This document shows positions 37,701-46,766 of a DNA stretch of 64,000 nt, piece after piece. This stretch comes from Paenibacillus sp. 481 (lineage in GTDB: Bacteria > Bacillota > Bacilli > Paenibacillales > Paenibacillaceae). The stretch is from NCBI RefSeq assembly GCF_021223605.1, contig NZ_CP075175.1:5349501-5413500 (forward strand). The letters are read 5' to 3'. Both the position numbers and the translations under genes were made by a program. Numbering within the stretch: position 1 is the first letter of the stretch; each line of letters starts with the position of its first letter. Under the pieces are notes generated by a model. It had not been told where the DNA came from, did no database searches, and was given only the letters and a program-made list of their open reading frames with translations.

Positions 37701-39786
37701 CAAGTTGTGTTTCTTTCACGCCGCTATAATATTCGGCCTCATACTCGGTATCACGCCATTCATGAACAAGGTCGTCTAGGCCACTTAGAAACACCAAGGC
37801 CCGTTGTTCAGTTAGTGAGAACATTTGCTCAAAGCTAACTTTGGACGTGTCAGACCTTGCAATCAGCCACTCTTCCGTCTCCTGTGGGTTATACAAACCA
37901 AACCCGTTTTCCGCGGTATATCCGCTGTGCTGTTCCAGCTTATCCAGCAGTTGCTTCTCCTTTGGTGTCGGGCTAGTCATATGGTTTGCCAAGGGACGAA
38001 GGACCTCGTAAAGCGCCTCCCGGTTCTTATCCTGTTTCAACTCGGTTATAAGCTCAAGTCCAGCAAGGCGCTGTAGCTCACCTTTTGCCTCCAGAAGTCG
38101 TTTAAGACTTCGTGCGAGCTCTTCATCTGGCTGTTCCAGAAGAATGTCGATTGCACTTTGACGCAAAGAGCCCGTCTTCAGTTTAAGCATGTCCTCAACC
38201 TGTTTCCGTTCATCGTCATTTAGGCTCAGTCTTTTCACTTGGCGAAACGCACGTTCACGGTTCGGTATACTTTTGTCAGATAAAGATGCAAAGATGAAAG
38301 AACGCTGTACTTCTGACTTAGAATTATCCGTGTAGTAGCTAATCAGGTCTCCCCTCACGTCTGAACTCATTTGACCCGCGAAACCAATTAGATCAGCGAT
38401 CCAGATATCATCCATGTCATATGCGGTCAGATACATCATTTTGCGCAGCACAAGATCTGCTCGATAATGGAATTGTAAAAAATGAAGCACTCCGGACTGG
38501 CCTGACTTTTCTTTAACTGGGACTCGTGTGAGAATAGCTTTGAGTTTCTCGAATTCCTCTTTTCGCACATTTTTATTTTCCAAAGTCGGTGTACGTTTGA
38601 TTTTTAAGAGTCGATTTTGTATCCCACCGACTTGCCAATCATATTCATAATCGTATGTATAATTGCTCATAATCCAGTACAGCAGCTCCGGATCACTTTC
38701 ATTCAGACAGTGCCGCGCGATTTCAAATCTGACGGTATCATTCTGACTATTGGACAGTACATAATGGGCAGCGATCTTCTGATAACGCTCCCCGTTCTCC
38801 ATTAAGAACTGAATCCGTTCTGGCAAATCATTTTCCTCATAAACAGCGGTAGCCCACAGGCTCAGGTAAACTTGGTTCGCATTCTCAGAAGATAGCCATG
38901 CTGTACGCTGTTGTTCATCCGTAAGTGCTGTATATGCTTGTTCCACAAGCTGACTGGCTGTACGTTGATTGACCGCTTCAAGACCCATTCCTGTCCAAGT
39001 ACCGAGGGCTCGGACAATGGAACTGTACCGAATTAGATCGTGATCCAAAATCATTTTCAGCAGATGTAAATTAGCCTGTAAGGTACCGGAATCGATCTCC
39101 TCGGTGATTGACTGACGCAGCCCCTCCTGCAGTCTAGCAGCAATCAGCAGTTCACCTATCATCTCGTACAGCTCGGGACGGTGACTCATCAGTATTCCCT
39201 TAATCATCTTGCGGTTGAGCAGCGCCGTCTGATTCTCACCGTAAACGATTTCTTTAAGCGCCGTTTCAGCCCAACTATCACCACAATCCAGTTCATACGC
39301 CATCAGATCAGGTACTATCTGCTCGAACCAATGGAGCTGCTGAACAGTGTAATCCGCCTTGCTCAAGTAATCGTGCAATGAGAAGTTAGAAGCTTGCGCA
39401 AGTAATAGCATTCTTAATTTTGATAGCAAAGGGCCGAGATTAATTAGGTAGTTTTGCGTTCGAAACGGTCTGCGGAAATAACCTATTGCATAGGGATACT
39501 CCGCGATATGCTCTGTCATATATCGGAAAATACTGCCCGTCTTTTCTCCCGCAATTGCCGCTACGACATCTACGAGGGGGCTGTAAAATGAATCCGGTTG
39601 CGCGGCAGACAACATCTTCAGATCCTCGTATAGTACTTGATATACACGGCTATCGAGGTAATTGTGTGGTTGGCGGCATAGATCGTAAATCATGCGAATT
39701 TGTTGATTCCCGCTTGCCTCCAATTCCTTTACTTTCATTTCAACCCTTTCCCAAAAAGCTTGTTCTGACTGATCGATGTATGACAT
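34795..39786 (-). CDS. giant DUF4132-type protein (1663 residues)
   Basis: Very long, mostly helical protein without signal peptide or membrane segments, so cytoplasmic. The C-terminal 300 residues (from about GIRQPFKQVFRELYLVNADE) look like DUF4132, the domain shared with MolR-like proteins and often joined to WGR domains; the N-terminal 1200 residues form a repetitive helical, HEAT/solenoid-like region (DUF5724-like, from memory). No catalytic motif was recognised. It follows the 139-residue gene by 20 bases. Function unknown. Confidence 0.8.
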   Translation of the reverse strand: MSYIDQSEQAFWERVEMKVKELEASGNQQIRMIYDLCRQPHNYLDSRVYQVLYEDLKMLSAAQPDSFYSPLVDVVAAIAGEKTGSIFRYMTEHIAEYPYAIGYFRRPFRTQNYLINLGPLLSKLRMLLLAQASNFSLHDYLSKADYTVQQLHWFEQIVPDLMAYELDCGDSWAETALKEIVYGENQTALLNRKMIKGILMSHRPELYEMIGELLIAARLQEGLRQSITEEIDSGTLQANLHLLKMILDHDLIRYSSIVRALGTWTGMGLEAVNQRTASQLVEQAYTALTDEQQRTAWLSSENANQVYLSLWATAVYEENDLPERIQFLMENGERYQKIAAHYVLSNSQNDTVRFEIARHCLNESDPELLYWIMSNYTYDYEYDWQVGGIQNRLLKIKRTPTLENKNVRKEEFEKLKAILTRVPVKEKSGQSGVLHFLQFHYRADLVLRKMMYLTAYDMDDIWIADLIGFAGQMSSDVRGDLISYYTDNSKSEVQRSFIFASLSDKSIPNRERAFRQVKRLSLNDDERKQVEDMLKLKTGSLRQSAIDILLEQPDEELARSLKRLLEAKGELQRLAGLELITELKQDKNREALYEVLRPLANHMTSPTPKEKQLLDKLEQHSGYTAENGFGLYNPQETEEWLIARSDTSKVSFEQMFSLTEQRALVFLSGLDDLVHEWRDTEYEAEYYSGVKETQLVGVTLRALSYQRSEDPIDNDNFETRNVLSNYPLTEQWQNYLLNSGLESSELMQLYYCTLIGDLSGTLYEHYHSFSSTMDYNVMRRTKLLENERKCYVERMIPLERIVKIQTLYANLRYTEQVKTLVGAFFKDSERSDTFEVANGALAKMIVSDLNELPDQDKPTLFVVASPWYSILRSRVYNKESYRSLFQTVYQYDVLIQEIKKSNCSVMHGDQYFKAYTLGIIGENELCKELLGRDVRSHMRALTTPHDSQVNRSEKLLALRERIVSRLLDIELVRGDLTTAASTYTMSFERIQGMESFIYILTSLGGETFVRGYYYGYGDQITKKESLSHLLKICYPREGDDEQKLGQMLLGTGITEKRLLEAAMYAPQWMEIIAKHLGWEGLRSAAWYFHAHINETFSAEKETIVAHYSPIAPQEFNDGAFDVKWFEEAYHSLGEERFKLLYDCAKYISAGANHRRSQMFADAVLGQLQLEDMKQSVTGKRNKDHLLAYSLIPLGSDPKQDLRERFDFIQLFIKQSREYGAQRRASEGIVAGIAFGNLARSAGYADVTRLTWDMEARKLEKLESLFESRPLDEDTHIRLKIDEEGNTELEVTSKGKTLKSVPARFKKDEYVAELKDVKSDLTEQYRRAKRELERSMEEENCFTVSELAALLSNPIIQPLLRTLVFKAGNQLGYFMKTADGLYQLEDTSGAAHLVADKDEIMIAHPLHLYESGDWSEYQRDVFERGIRQPFKQVFRELYLVNADERAGKMKSRRYSGHQVQPSKTVALLRGRGWTVSYEEGLQKVSHQKNIIATVYAMADWFSPADIEAPTLETVEFLDRKSYKSIPMDQISPVLFSETMRDIDLVVSVAHVGGVDPEASLTTIELRSAIVRESLRLLKLDNVKLEGNYARIEGKLGEYAVHLGSGVAYKQGAGALNIIPVHSQQRGRLFLPFLDEDPRTAEILSKVVLLAEDNKIKDPQILMQL

Positions 39787-39806
39787 ATCCTTACCCCCCT
39801 ATTTGT

Positions 39807-40223
39807 TTACCACAATCCTCCGGCCAGCATCGTAAAGCGCATAAATACGACCTTATCACCATCCGTGAGCACAAGCGGCGTATCTAGTTGCACTATTTCC
39901 TCTTCATTGACAAATACCCGATATAGCCCATCGGAAAAGGCCAACAGAGCAGACTCCACCGCCTGATGTTCATCCGGCTGCCGGTCATCATGAATCGTTC
40001 CAAAGCCAACCTTTCCGTTATTGGCACTTGCCTTAATATCCTCTTCGGTCAAATAAGGAATCAGGCTTTGCTCAGCCTGCTTGTCTTTAAAGGCGTTTAC
40101 ACTATGGTGCACGATTCCAGTAATCATTTCACGCAGCGTATTGGGCACTTCGTTCAGCCACAGCTCCTGTGTCATAAGTTCTTTGCGCTTACCTGGATTT
40201 TTCACCATGATATACAGCTTCAT
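39807..40223 (-). CDS. small conserved-looking protein, partner of the DUF4132 gene
   Basis: 138 residues from the ATG at 40223 with AGAGGTG upstream. The middle reads IKASANNGKVGFGTIHDDRQPD and the C-terminus ends in a beta-rich KVVFMRFTMLAGGLW. No known domain recognised. The tight 20-base spacing to the DUF4132 gene shows an operon, so it is probably a folding or binding partner (inference). Confidence 0.75.
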   Translation of the reverse strand: MKLYIMVKNPGKRKELMTQELWLNEVPNTLREMITGIVHHSVNAFKDKQAEQSLIPYLTEEDIKASANNGKVGFGTIHDDRQPDEHQAVESALLAFSDGLYRVFVNEEEIVQLDTPLVLTDGDKVVFMRFTMLAGGLW

Positions 40224-40366
40224 CAAAATACACCTCTTTAATTAAAGTGTAAGGAACCATCCGCGATTTAAGGAAATCTGTTAAGCTTCATTCCTCACAG
40301 AGGTGAATACAAAAATCTTGCCATAAGCATTTGAAATTTGTGTATCCTTACAGCGTCAACAAATAC

Positions 40367-42049
40367 TCAATACAGCTTCAACAATTGCTCAAGTCGCTCT
40401 TTTAAAGGTGGTAACTCCTTTTTTGCAGCCTGCGCCAGTTTCTTGTTACTGCCGAAGATGCGATAAAGCACAGCTTCTCGCTCATAATCTTCCTTTGTTG
40501 CAAGCTCTCGTAGAAGTGCATCAGCAAGTTCTGGCGTATCTATCGCGATGTTCTTAATAGGTTTGGCCGATTGGCCCCCACCAAGCAGAATAGAGACGAA
40601 TACAGGCATATGCGCAGCCGTTAGACCGTGAGCTTCGATAAAAGCTTGTGCATAGCCGTCCTGCGCGGACTGATGCTCCGTATCGACCAGTTCCATATAG
40701 CGTTGAACTAATGGAAAATAAGCGTCGCTAAATATGCCGAGACCGAATACCGCATACGTTCCAGGCATGACGGATTTCTCACCCGGCTCTACATCCGGAT
40801 ACCATGCGAATTCCTCCATCGCAAGCTCCGCATATGCTGCAAGCTGCGGGAATAACGCGGGATAACGGATTGCATGCGCAAAAAACTGATGTAGACTCGA
40901 CTTGGCAAGCTTTTTTAAGGGTAAGTAATGCTTGTCTTTACTTTTCAGCTTAAATTTAAGCTTATACGCTTTAGGAAAACCTTGTTGCAGCAGCTGGTTG
41001 ATAAAGTCTAACGCTTCACCGTAAGCGGCTTCTTCTTCGGACACTATATGAATCTCCATCGTTTGCATAATATCATTGGCGCTTGCTTGAATCAGGCTGC
41101 TCTTACATGTATTTTCAAATCGTCCGCTGCCTTCGTTCAAATAGCGTGTTGCTTGCTCCGATCCAAGCTGAGCAGCGAGTTTCAAATACTTCTCCCGCGT
41201 ATCTGGCTCCTTCGAACCGACCTGCAAGGCGGCATAAATAAAAAAGTCCAACTCCTGAACATAACGTTCATTACGCTCCGCCTCATTTTTCAGCACCATG
41301 CCCGAGCCGAACAGTCCAGTCCGTTCAAAATATTGATTTAAAAAACGCTCCTCTGCCCACTTTTTGAAAGCTGAAGTATAGTAGTAAGCCCACGTATCAC
41401 TTCGTTCTTTATTGGTGCGCAGCTTGTCGCTAAGACGCTGGATCAGTGGTTCGATTACTTCCCGCTTCTGCTCCATAAGTTCAGGATTCATAAGATGATG
41501 TGCGAAAAAAAATTCATCATTTTTATGTGGTAGTACTGGAAGATCCGACAAAATTTTTGTGTCAATAAAGATATCCAACGTCTGTTTAAGACCCTGAAGT
41601 TTTTCTTCATTTAATAAAGATTGAGCGTGACGGAGTTTAGATTGCTCCCATTCAAACTCAAATACGAGTTCAAACTGGTAATCAAAAAAGTGGGAACCAT
41701 AATCGTCCGAGCGGAATAGTTTATTCATCCGGTCACATAGAGCTGGGAAAAACTCATGCATTAAAATTTCCTCTGTCAATTCTACGATGTAAGTACCCGC
41801 TTCGTATGTATAGGAACTATCACTCCAAGAGAACGGTTCATAAACATCGATATGAATTTTTCCCTGTGCCCAGTTGAACTTCCCTTTTTTCCAAGCCACT
41901 TTCAAGTAATCTTTCACACCAGCCTGAAGCCGGCTTCGGTCTTGTAACTCATTAATTCGCTGACTTTCTTTTTCGTAAATAGCAGTGATTTGACACCATA
42001 TATCGTTCAAAAATGCTTCTGCAGCTTGGTTCAATATGTCGTCCTCCAT
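40367..42049 (-). CDS. uncharacterised protein, DUF6138-like
   Basis: 560 residues, soluble, mostly helical, starting MEDDILNQAAEAFLND and containing a Sel1-like stretch LKLAAQLGSEQATRYLNEGSGR in the middle. I believe it belongs to the DUF6138 group found in Paenibacillus; this is from memory and not certain. First gene of the same-strand run with the 138-residue protein and the DUF4132 protein (144-base gap), so the three probably work together. Function unknown. Confidence 0.75.
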   Translation of the reverse strand: MEDDILNQAAEAFLNDIWCQITAIYEKESQRINELQDRSRLQAGVKDYLKVAWKKGKFNWAQGKIHIDVYEPFSWSDSSYTYEAGTYIVELTEEILMHEFFPALCDRMNKLFRSDDYGSHFFDYQFELVFEFEWEQSKLRHAQSLLNEEKLQGLKQTLDIFIDTKILSDLPVLPHKNDEFFFAHHLMNPELMEQKREVIEPLIQRLSDKLRTNKERSDTWAYYYTSAFKKWAEERFLNQYFERTGLFGSGMVLKNEAERNERYVQELDFFIYAALQVGSKEPDTREKYLKLAAQLGSEQATRYLNEGSGRFENTCKSSLIQASANDIMQTMEIHIVSEEEAAYGEALDFINQLLQQGFPKAYKLKFKLKSKDKHYLPLKKLAKSSLHQFFAHAIRYPALFPQLAAYAELAMEEFAWYPDVEPGEKSVMPGTYAVFGLGIFSDAYFPLVQRYMELVDTEHQSAQDGYAQAFIEAHGLTAAHMPVFVSILLGGGQSAKPIKNIAIDTPELADALLRELATKEDYEREAVLYRIFGSNKKLAQAAKKELPPLKERLEQLLKLY

Positions 42050-42306
42050 TCCCTATCACAGTCAATCGAATGAGTTGATTAACCTCTGTTCATGCTGCTA
42101 ATTTCCTCCTTCTATTCTTCTGTAAAAAATATCTACTCCTAATATAACGCAATAAGGCCATAACTGGTGTTCCTTTACCCAATCCACCTATAAATTTAGT
42201 ACTTTCGTCGTGTATGGTCACAGGCTTTCGCCCATTTTCCAATCCTTTAAGTAGGCAACTGCATAGGATAAAAGGCAAGCAAGGAAATCATGAGAGGAGA
42301 ACGAAT

Positions 42307-42879
42307 ATGTACCGTCATTCATACTATCAATATCAATGGCATTATCCTATGCATGTCTACTGTAATCACAGCAATTGGAGCAATAATTGGAATCCTCACT
42401 CTTATAATTGGAACAACACGCAACCCCCCCCTCATTATGGTAACGCCAGATTAACTGACTATGGACCAAGACCATTTGTAGTGAATATGGACCAAGCTAC
42501 TGAGCACAACAATACTTACCGTACCGCTTTATGGACAGGGAAACACCTTCAAGTGACCCTAATGCGTATTAATGCTGGAGATGACATTGGTTTAGAAGTT
42601 CATCCCACAACTGATCAATTCATACAGATTGAAGAAGGTCAGGGACTTGTTCAAATGGGTGACAGTAAAGACAAATTGGATTTTCAACAAATGGCCTTTG
42701 AGGACTACGCCATTATGATACCTGCTGGAAAATGGCACAATGTAACCAATACGGGTAATACTCCCCTTAAAATATATGTTATCTATGCTCCGCCTGAGCA
42801 TCCATATGGTACGGTTCAAGAAACAAAAGCAGCTGCCATGTCTGCTAGAGAAAACCATTATTACAAATGTATCGAGTAA
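42307..42879 (+). CDS. cupin-domain protein with Tyr/Asn/His-rich N-terminus
   Basis: 190 residues from the ATG at 42307 (GAGAGGAGA upstream). The N-terminal 45 residues are rich in Tyr, Asn, His and Trp, as in spore-coat-like proteins. The cupin follows: HPTTDQFIQIEEGQGLVQMG (motif 1) and MIPAGKWHNVTNTG (motif 2), metal ligands His, Gln/Glu and His. The C-terminus PEHPYGTVQETKAAA is typical of this cupin group. It may act on sugars or on the spore surface; unproven. Confidence 0.85.
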   Translation: MYRHSYYQYQWHYPMHVYCNHSNWSNNWNPHSYNWNNTQPPPHYGNARLTDYGPRPFVVNMDQATEHNNTYRTALWTGKHLQVTLMRINAGDDIGLEVHPTTDQFIQIEEGQGLVQMGDSKDKLDFQQMAFEDYAIMIPAGKWHNVTNTGNTPLKIYVIYAPPEHPYGTVQETKAAAMSARENHYYKCIE

Positions 42880-42913
42880 AAAGGGCTTCGTGTTTTGGCG
42901 CCGCAGATTTTTA

Positions 42914-42950
42914 CACAAAAAAAACCTGTCGAAATGACAGGTTTTTTTTG
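42914..42950. terminator. bidirectional terminator
   Basis: AAAACCTGTC (42921-42930), 5-base loop, GACAGGTTTT (42936-42945), with A run before and T run after. Serves the convergent cupin and lipoprotein genes. Confidence 0.95.
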
Positions 42951-42998
42951 TGTGACAATGGACCAAACCGTAGACAATAGGTTTTAGTATCGCCGCGA

Positions 42999-43622
42999 TT
43001 AATCTTCATCACGCAAGCTGAAAATGATCGCCCGTTCGAGCTTGCTTAACGATTCTGGCGAGAAATCCGCGGCGTGCATGATATTCGTGCTCGTTGCTTG
43101 CATTCCCCATACATAAGCCGTATTTTTAGCTGTGAAAGTACGCGGTTCATGGTGAACGATCAATCCTCGTGTGGTCAACTTGTTATTCCATGGTGTGGTA
43201 AAGGAAGAGAGGCTCGATCCAGAGTCTCGTATGATCGCGACTTTAATCTTGTTAAGATCGTCCTGACCCGCTATGGGGACGGTATCAATGGATAGGATGA
43301 CTTCGACTTCGCGACTCGCCCGATCGTCTGAACTGAAGAACAAATCGGCGACGGAGCCGATTGAAGCTACTTTCTTGCCATTTTGCCACATATCAATATC
43401 CAAGTTTACATGTGGTTTTTTTCCTTCATAGCGTAATTTAATGGCACCGGACATGGCGCCTAAAAAAGATTTAAACTTTGCGCCGTCGCCCTTGAACAGG
43501 TCAACGGGCGTCAGCGTTATTTCAGTGGGCTTATCCTTGCTTTCAGTGACGAGCTTCTCTGATTCTACTGCACATCCCGTTAAAGTTAGCCATACTATCA
43601 ACACGCATGCTACTAATCGCAT
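42999..43622 (-). CDS. lipoprotein of unknown function
   Basis: 207 residues from the ATG at 43622 (GGAGGGGTG upstream). Signal with lipobox LTGC, lipidated Cys near 17. The mature protein is beta-rich, with LRYEGKKPHVNLDIDMWQNGKKV and HEPRTFTAKNTAYVWGMQ. No known domain. Anchored on the outer face of the membrane. Confidence 0.75.
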   Translation of the reverse strand: MRLVACVLIVWLTLTGCAVESEKLVTESKDKPTEITLTPVDLFKGDGAKFKSFLGAMSGAIKLRYEGKKPHVNLDIDMWQNGKKVASIGSVADLFFSSDDRASREVEVILSIDTVPIAGQDDLNKIKVAIIRDSGSSLSSFTTPWNNKLTTRGLIVHHEPRTFTAKNTAYVWGMQATSTNIMHAADFSPESLSKLERAIIFSLRDED

Positions 43623-43727
43623 AACACCCCTCCAATTGGAACACCTTACCACGAGTCATCCGGATAAACCACTAGGCCGTCTTACATTCTAAAAGAGAGC
43701 GGTTCAAGCTAGAGCAAGTACACGAGC

Positions 43728-44444
43728 TTAAACAGTGGCTAATGGCTCTTTTTCAACGTGTAAAATCCGATACAGCTCATCAAGTCTTTGTATATGATAA
43801 GTAGGAGCAATATCTAGGTCATTCGGTTTCAGCTCAGGGTTGAACCAACACGTATCTAGACCTGCTAGCTGTCCGCCTACTATATCTGCGCTTAATGAAT
43901 CGCCAATAATTAATGCTTGCTCCACATTGAAATGAGGAATTCGTGCAAACACATAATCAAAATACGCTTTCATCGGCTTTTGGAAGCCCGTATCTTCGGA
44001 CACAAAGACGTGTTTAAATAACGGTAATAATGCAGAGTCGTGCAAGCGTTTATACTGAGTCTTGGAAACCCCATTCGTTACAATGTACAAGTCATATTTC
44101 TGATGTAAGCTTTTTATTAATTCGAAAGCCCCATGAACAAGCTGATGCCCCTCCTCCAAGTAGCTGCGATAGCTTTTTTCCAATAAGACCCCATCAACCT
44201 CTCGACCATACGCCTTAAATAATGTCGCAAAACGCGTGTTCACAACCTCATCACGATCCAATTTTCCTTCTTCAAACGACTGCCAAAGACCTTGATTGAT
44301 TTTTTTATAATCGGCTTCGAGTTCTGTCGTTAAGGGCATGTGATGATCCTCGAACAGCATGCGTAGCGCTGCCTGTTCTGCTGCACCAAAATCCAATAGT
44401 GTATCATCTACATCGAATAATAAAGTCTGGTATTTTTTCAACAT
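43728..44444 (-). CDS. YjjG-type HAD hydrolase (noncanonical pyrimidine nucleotidase)
   Basis: 238 residues from the ATG at 44444 (AGGGGAG upstream). Motif I LLFDVDDTLLDFG, motif II IVTNGVSKTQYKRL, motif III Lys in GFQKPMKAYFDYVF, motif IV IIGDSLSADIVGGQLAG. The YjjG/YfnB group removes phosphate from pyrimidine or modified nucleotides. It starts 51 bases after the MFS gene and may share its transcript. Confidence 0.9.
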   Translation of the reverse strand: MLKKYQTLLFDVDDTLLDFGAAEQAALRMLFEDHHMPLTTELEADYKKINQGLWQSFEEGKLDRDEVVNTRFATLFKAYGREVDGVLLEKSYRSYLEEGHQLVHGAFELIKSLHQKYDLYIVTNGVSKTQYKRLHDSALLPLFKHVFVSEDTGFQKPMKAYFDYVFARIPHFNVEQALIIGDSLSADIVGGQLAGLDTCWFNPELKPNDLDIAPTYHIQRLDELYRILHVEKEPLATV

Positions 44445-44495
44445 GTTCTCCCCTTTTCTTGACATCATAATCACCGCTAAATCTCCAGCCAACAA

Positions 44496-45632
44496 TTAGT
44501 CACGCTTACGTAAGTATGGAACTAATGATAGTAAACCTAATGCAGCTAAACAAGCCCCCACCCACAAAGGAGAAGCAAAACCATATCCAGCACTGATCCC
44601 TATTCCGCCAAATGATGAACCGATGACAACGCCAAATGTAATGCAGGAAGTATGAACCGTATTTACCATCGTCCCGCTCCCCGCCGTCTTCATGACACGC
44701 GTGATCATGGCTGGGTTCATGGCTACACCTGTCACGCCTATCAATATGATAGATAGAACAGCAATCGCTTTATGTTCGCCACCTGTAGCAAACAGAACTA
44801 ACGCCACTAGCAATAAGGTTAATCCCGTGACGAGTATTCGCATCGTATAACGATCAGCCCATTTACCGACCACGATGTTTCCAATCACTGTGAATATGCC
44901 ATATAGGGCAAGCAAATAAGGAATACTTGCATCCGAAAATCCAGCGACATGTGTAAAAATGGGAGTGAAATAGCTGAATGCGGCAAACGTACTGCCAATA
45001 ATTAACATACTCGTTAGATACGCCGCCCAAAGATGGGGATTTTTAAAACTAGTAAGCTCTTCTTTCAAGTTTGTCTGATCTTTTGTTGATGAGGAAGGTA
45101 GCAACCATTGAATCATGATTCCTGAGAGGAAGACAAGGCCTGCAACGGCCCAAAAGCTGATGCGCCAGCCGAAATGTTGTGAAATGATTGTTGTCAAAGG
45201 TAATCCTACTACCGTTGCGATCATCAAACCTGCGAGCACGATCGAAGCTGCTTTCCCCCTCGAGTTCGGGGAAACTAAGGTTGCTGAAATGGCGACGGTA
45301 ACGCCAAAAGCTGCGGATGAAGCGATACCGGTTATGACACGCGCGATCATCATCGAATCATAGCTCCAAGCCATAGCCCCTAACGATTGGCCCATAAAAA
45401 AGACAACAATCAAAGCCAAAAGTGCTTGCTTGCGGCGAATGTGTAGGAGAACTGCCGTTAACATTGGGCCGCCTATTACCATTGCACCTGCATAAGCCGT
45501 AATTAAATATCCGATCGATGATATCGAAGCGTCAAATGCATGGGCGAGCTCATTCATCATACCTGCAACCATAAACTCAGATGTGGTCATTGCAAAAATC
45601 GCTAAAGCTAACAAATAAATAATAGATGGCAT
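44496..45632 (-). CDS. MFS exporter, DHA1 (AraJ/YdhP-like)
   Basis: 378 residues from the ATG at 45632 (AGGGAG upstream); the GTG nine bases earlier overlaps that site. Twelve membrane helices. The first segment LLALAIFAMTTSEFMVAGMM is typical of AraJ-type efflux carriers. Preceded by a TetR gene and a TetR-like operator, so an inducible drug or metabolite exporter. Confidence 0.88.
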   Translation of the reverse strand: MPSIIYLLALAIFAMTTSEFMVAGMMNELAHAFDASISSIGYLITAYAGAMVIGGPMLTAVLLHIRRKQALLALIVVFFMGQSLGAMAWSYDSMMIARVITGIASSAAFGVTVAISATLVSPNSRGKAASIVLAGLMIATVVGLPLTTIISQHFGWRISFWAVAGLVFLSGIMIQWLLPSSSTKDQTNLKEELTSFKNPHLWAAYLTSMLIIGSTFAAFSYFTPIFTHVAGFSDASIPYLLALYGIFTVIGNIVVGKWADRYTMRILVTGLTLLLVALVLFATGGEHKAIAVLSIILIGVTGVAMNPAMITRVMKTAGSGTMVNTVHTSCITFGVVIGSSFGGIGISAGYGFASPLWVGACLAALGLLSLVPYLRKRD

Positions 45633-45667
45633 AACACTCACTCCCTAATCCTGTTTGTATTTATTTT

Positions 45668-45683
45668 TGTAGCGATCGGTACA
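45668..45683. promoter_or_regulatory. TetR-type operator before the MFS gene
   Basis: TGTAGCGATCGGTACA is a palindrome apart from one pair. It lies 36 bases before the MFS start. A related site stands before the TetR gene. Confidence 0.7.
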
Positions 45684-45707
45684 AAAATAGTGCGAAAAAA
45701 GAGCGCC

Positions 45708-46304
45708 TTAAGCGCCAAAAATAGCTTCCATCGTTCCATTCATAATTTGTTCAGCCAATGTCCGATTTTGGGTGGATGTATTCAGCACACGGAATCCGTA
45801 GTAACTGCTTAAAAATAAGCTCGCCAAGTCCACAGCAGATCGTTTGCTTGAGATTTCGCCAGTTCGCAAGCCTTCCTCCATCACTTTCTCCATAGCTTGT
45901 TTAAGAAGTTCAACATGTCGGGATACAATTTCTTCGATCATCGGATCGTCTTTAGCCCGCTCCAAACCAGCATTTATGAGCAAACAACCCTTTGGGCTCG
46001 TAGCTTCAAAATCTTCTTCCACTGCCCATGTTAAAAAATTTCGTAGCCGTTCTTGAACAGAACCTGAACTTTCTAATAAGGCTCTTTGTTGTTCAATCCC
46101 TGTTTCATGGTAGCGTTCCACCACTTGTGTATAAAGCTCGTGTTTACTGCCAAATGTGTTATACAGACTGCCTTTGCCAAGTCCTGTATCCTTGCATAAG
46201 TCTTGCGTTGAACACCCCTCGTATCCTTTCGTCCAAAATGTCTTCATGGCAACATCTACGATGGAGGCGTGATCAAAATCACGGGGTCTGCCGCGTTTAC
46301 TCAA
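45708..46304 (-). CDS. TetR-family regulator (AcrR-like)
   Basis: 198 residues. HTH: SIVDVAMKTFWTKGYEGCSTQDLCKDTGLGKGSLYNTFGSK-type helices (about 12-50), split here by family numbering. The C-terminal half carries an AcrR/YxaF-like ligand domain with CLLINAGLERAKDDP. Upstream of the MFS gene on the same strand, with matching operators before both, so it probably represses itself and the exporter. Confidence 0.9.
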   Translation of the reverse strand: MSKRGRPRDFDHASIVDVAMKTFWTKGYEGCSTQDLCKDTGLGKGSLYNTFGSKHELYTQVVERYHETGIEQQRALLESSGSVQERLRNFLTWAVEEDFEATSPKGCLLINAGLERAKDDPMIEEIVSRHVELLKQAMEKVMEEGLRTGEISSKRSAVDLASLFLSSYYGFRVLNTSTQNRTLAEQIMNGTMEAIFGA

Positions 46305-46351
46305 AGGTATCTCCCTTTCTTTTTAAGATATTATGGAAATCATACTATTTC

Positions 46352-46367
46352 TGTACCGATCAGTCAA
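46352..46367. promoter_or_regulatory. TetR-type operator before the TetR gene
   Basis: TGTACCGATCAGTCAA shares ACTATTT.TGTACCGATC with the complement of the site at 45668. About 50 bases before the TetR start; autoregulation expected. Confidence 0.65.
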
Positions 46368-46391
46368 TAAGTAAATTGGAAAATAATGATG

Positions 46392-46766
46392 CTACGATGT
46401 CCAGTTATCACCCAGAGCTAGAATTTGATGTACGGTTGTTGTTTCTTTGTGGTATCCCACAATCGTTGATTCGGGTTTGGAAACGCCCCACAAATGCCAC
46501 ATCCACTTTTGCTCGCTAAGACTGGGCATATTCGCACCGATCACGCCCGCTTTGCGTTCATTACCTATTATGCCTTGATCGCCAAACGGCACCGCCCTTT
46601 TTTCCCAATCAATCGCAGCAAAGTCACTTTCTTTCACAAACTGTGGTATACCTTTAGGAAAAATTAGTTTGGCTTCGTTCGTTGTACAACCAACCATGAA
46701 AATGAACACACTACATAAAAAAAGTATCATGACTGATCCTGACTTCACATGCTTCGCATTGTTCAC
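46392..46766 (-). CDS. small lipoprotein of unknown function
   Basis: 124 residues. Lipobox FMVGC with lipidated Cys27. The mature part has KERK-free beta-like stretches such as GIIGNERKAGVIGANMP and ends EKWMW-like (EQKWMWHLWGVSKPE). GAGGTGATC before the ATG. No known domain. Confidence 0.75.
   Translation of the reverse strand: MNNAKHVKSGSVMILFLCSVFIFMVGCTTNEAKLIFPKGIPQFVKESDFAAIDWEKRAVPFGDQGIIGNERKAGVIGANMPSLSEQKWMWHLWGVSKPESTIVGYHKETTTVHQILALGDNWTS

Noticed and set aside
39486..39887. 133-codon plus-strand frame over the start of the DUF4132 gene
   Set aside because: Shadow of two well-supported minus-strand genes; no ribosome site.
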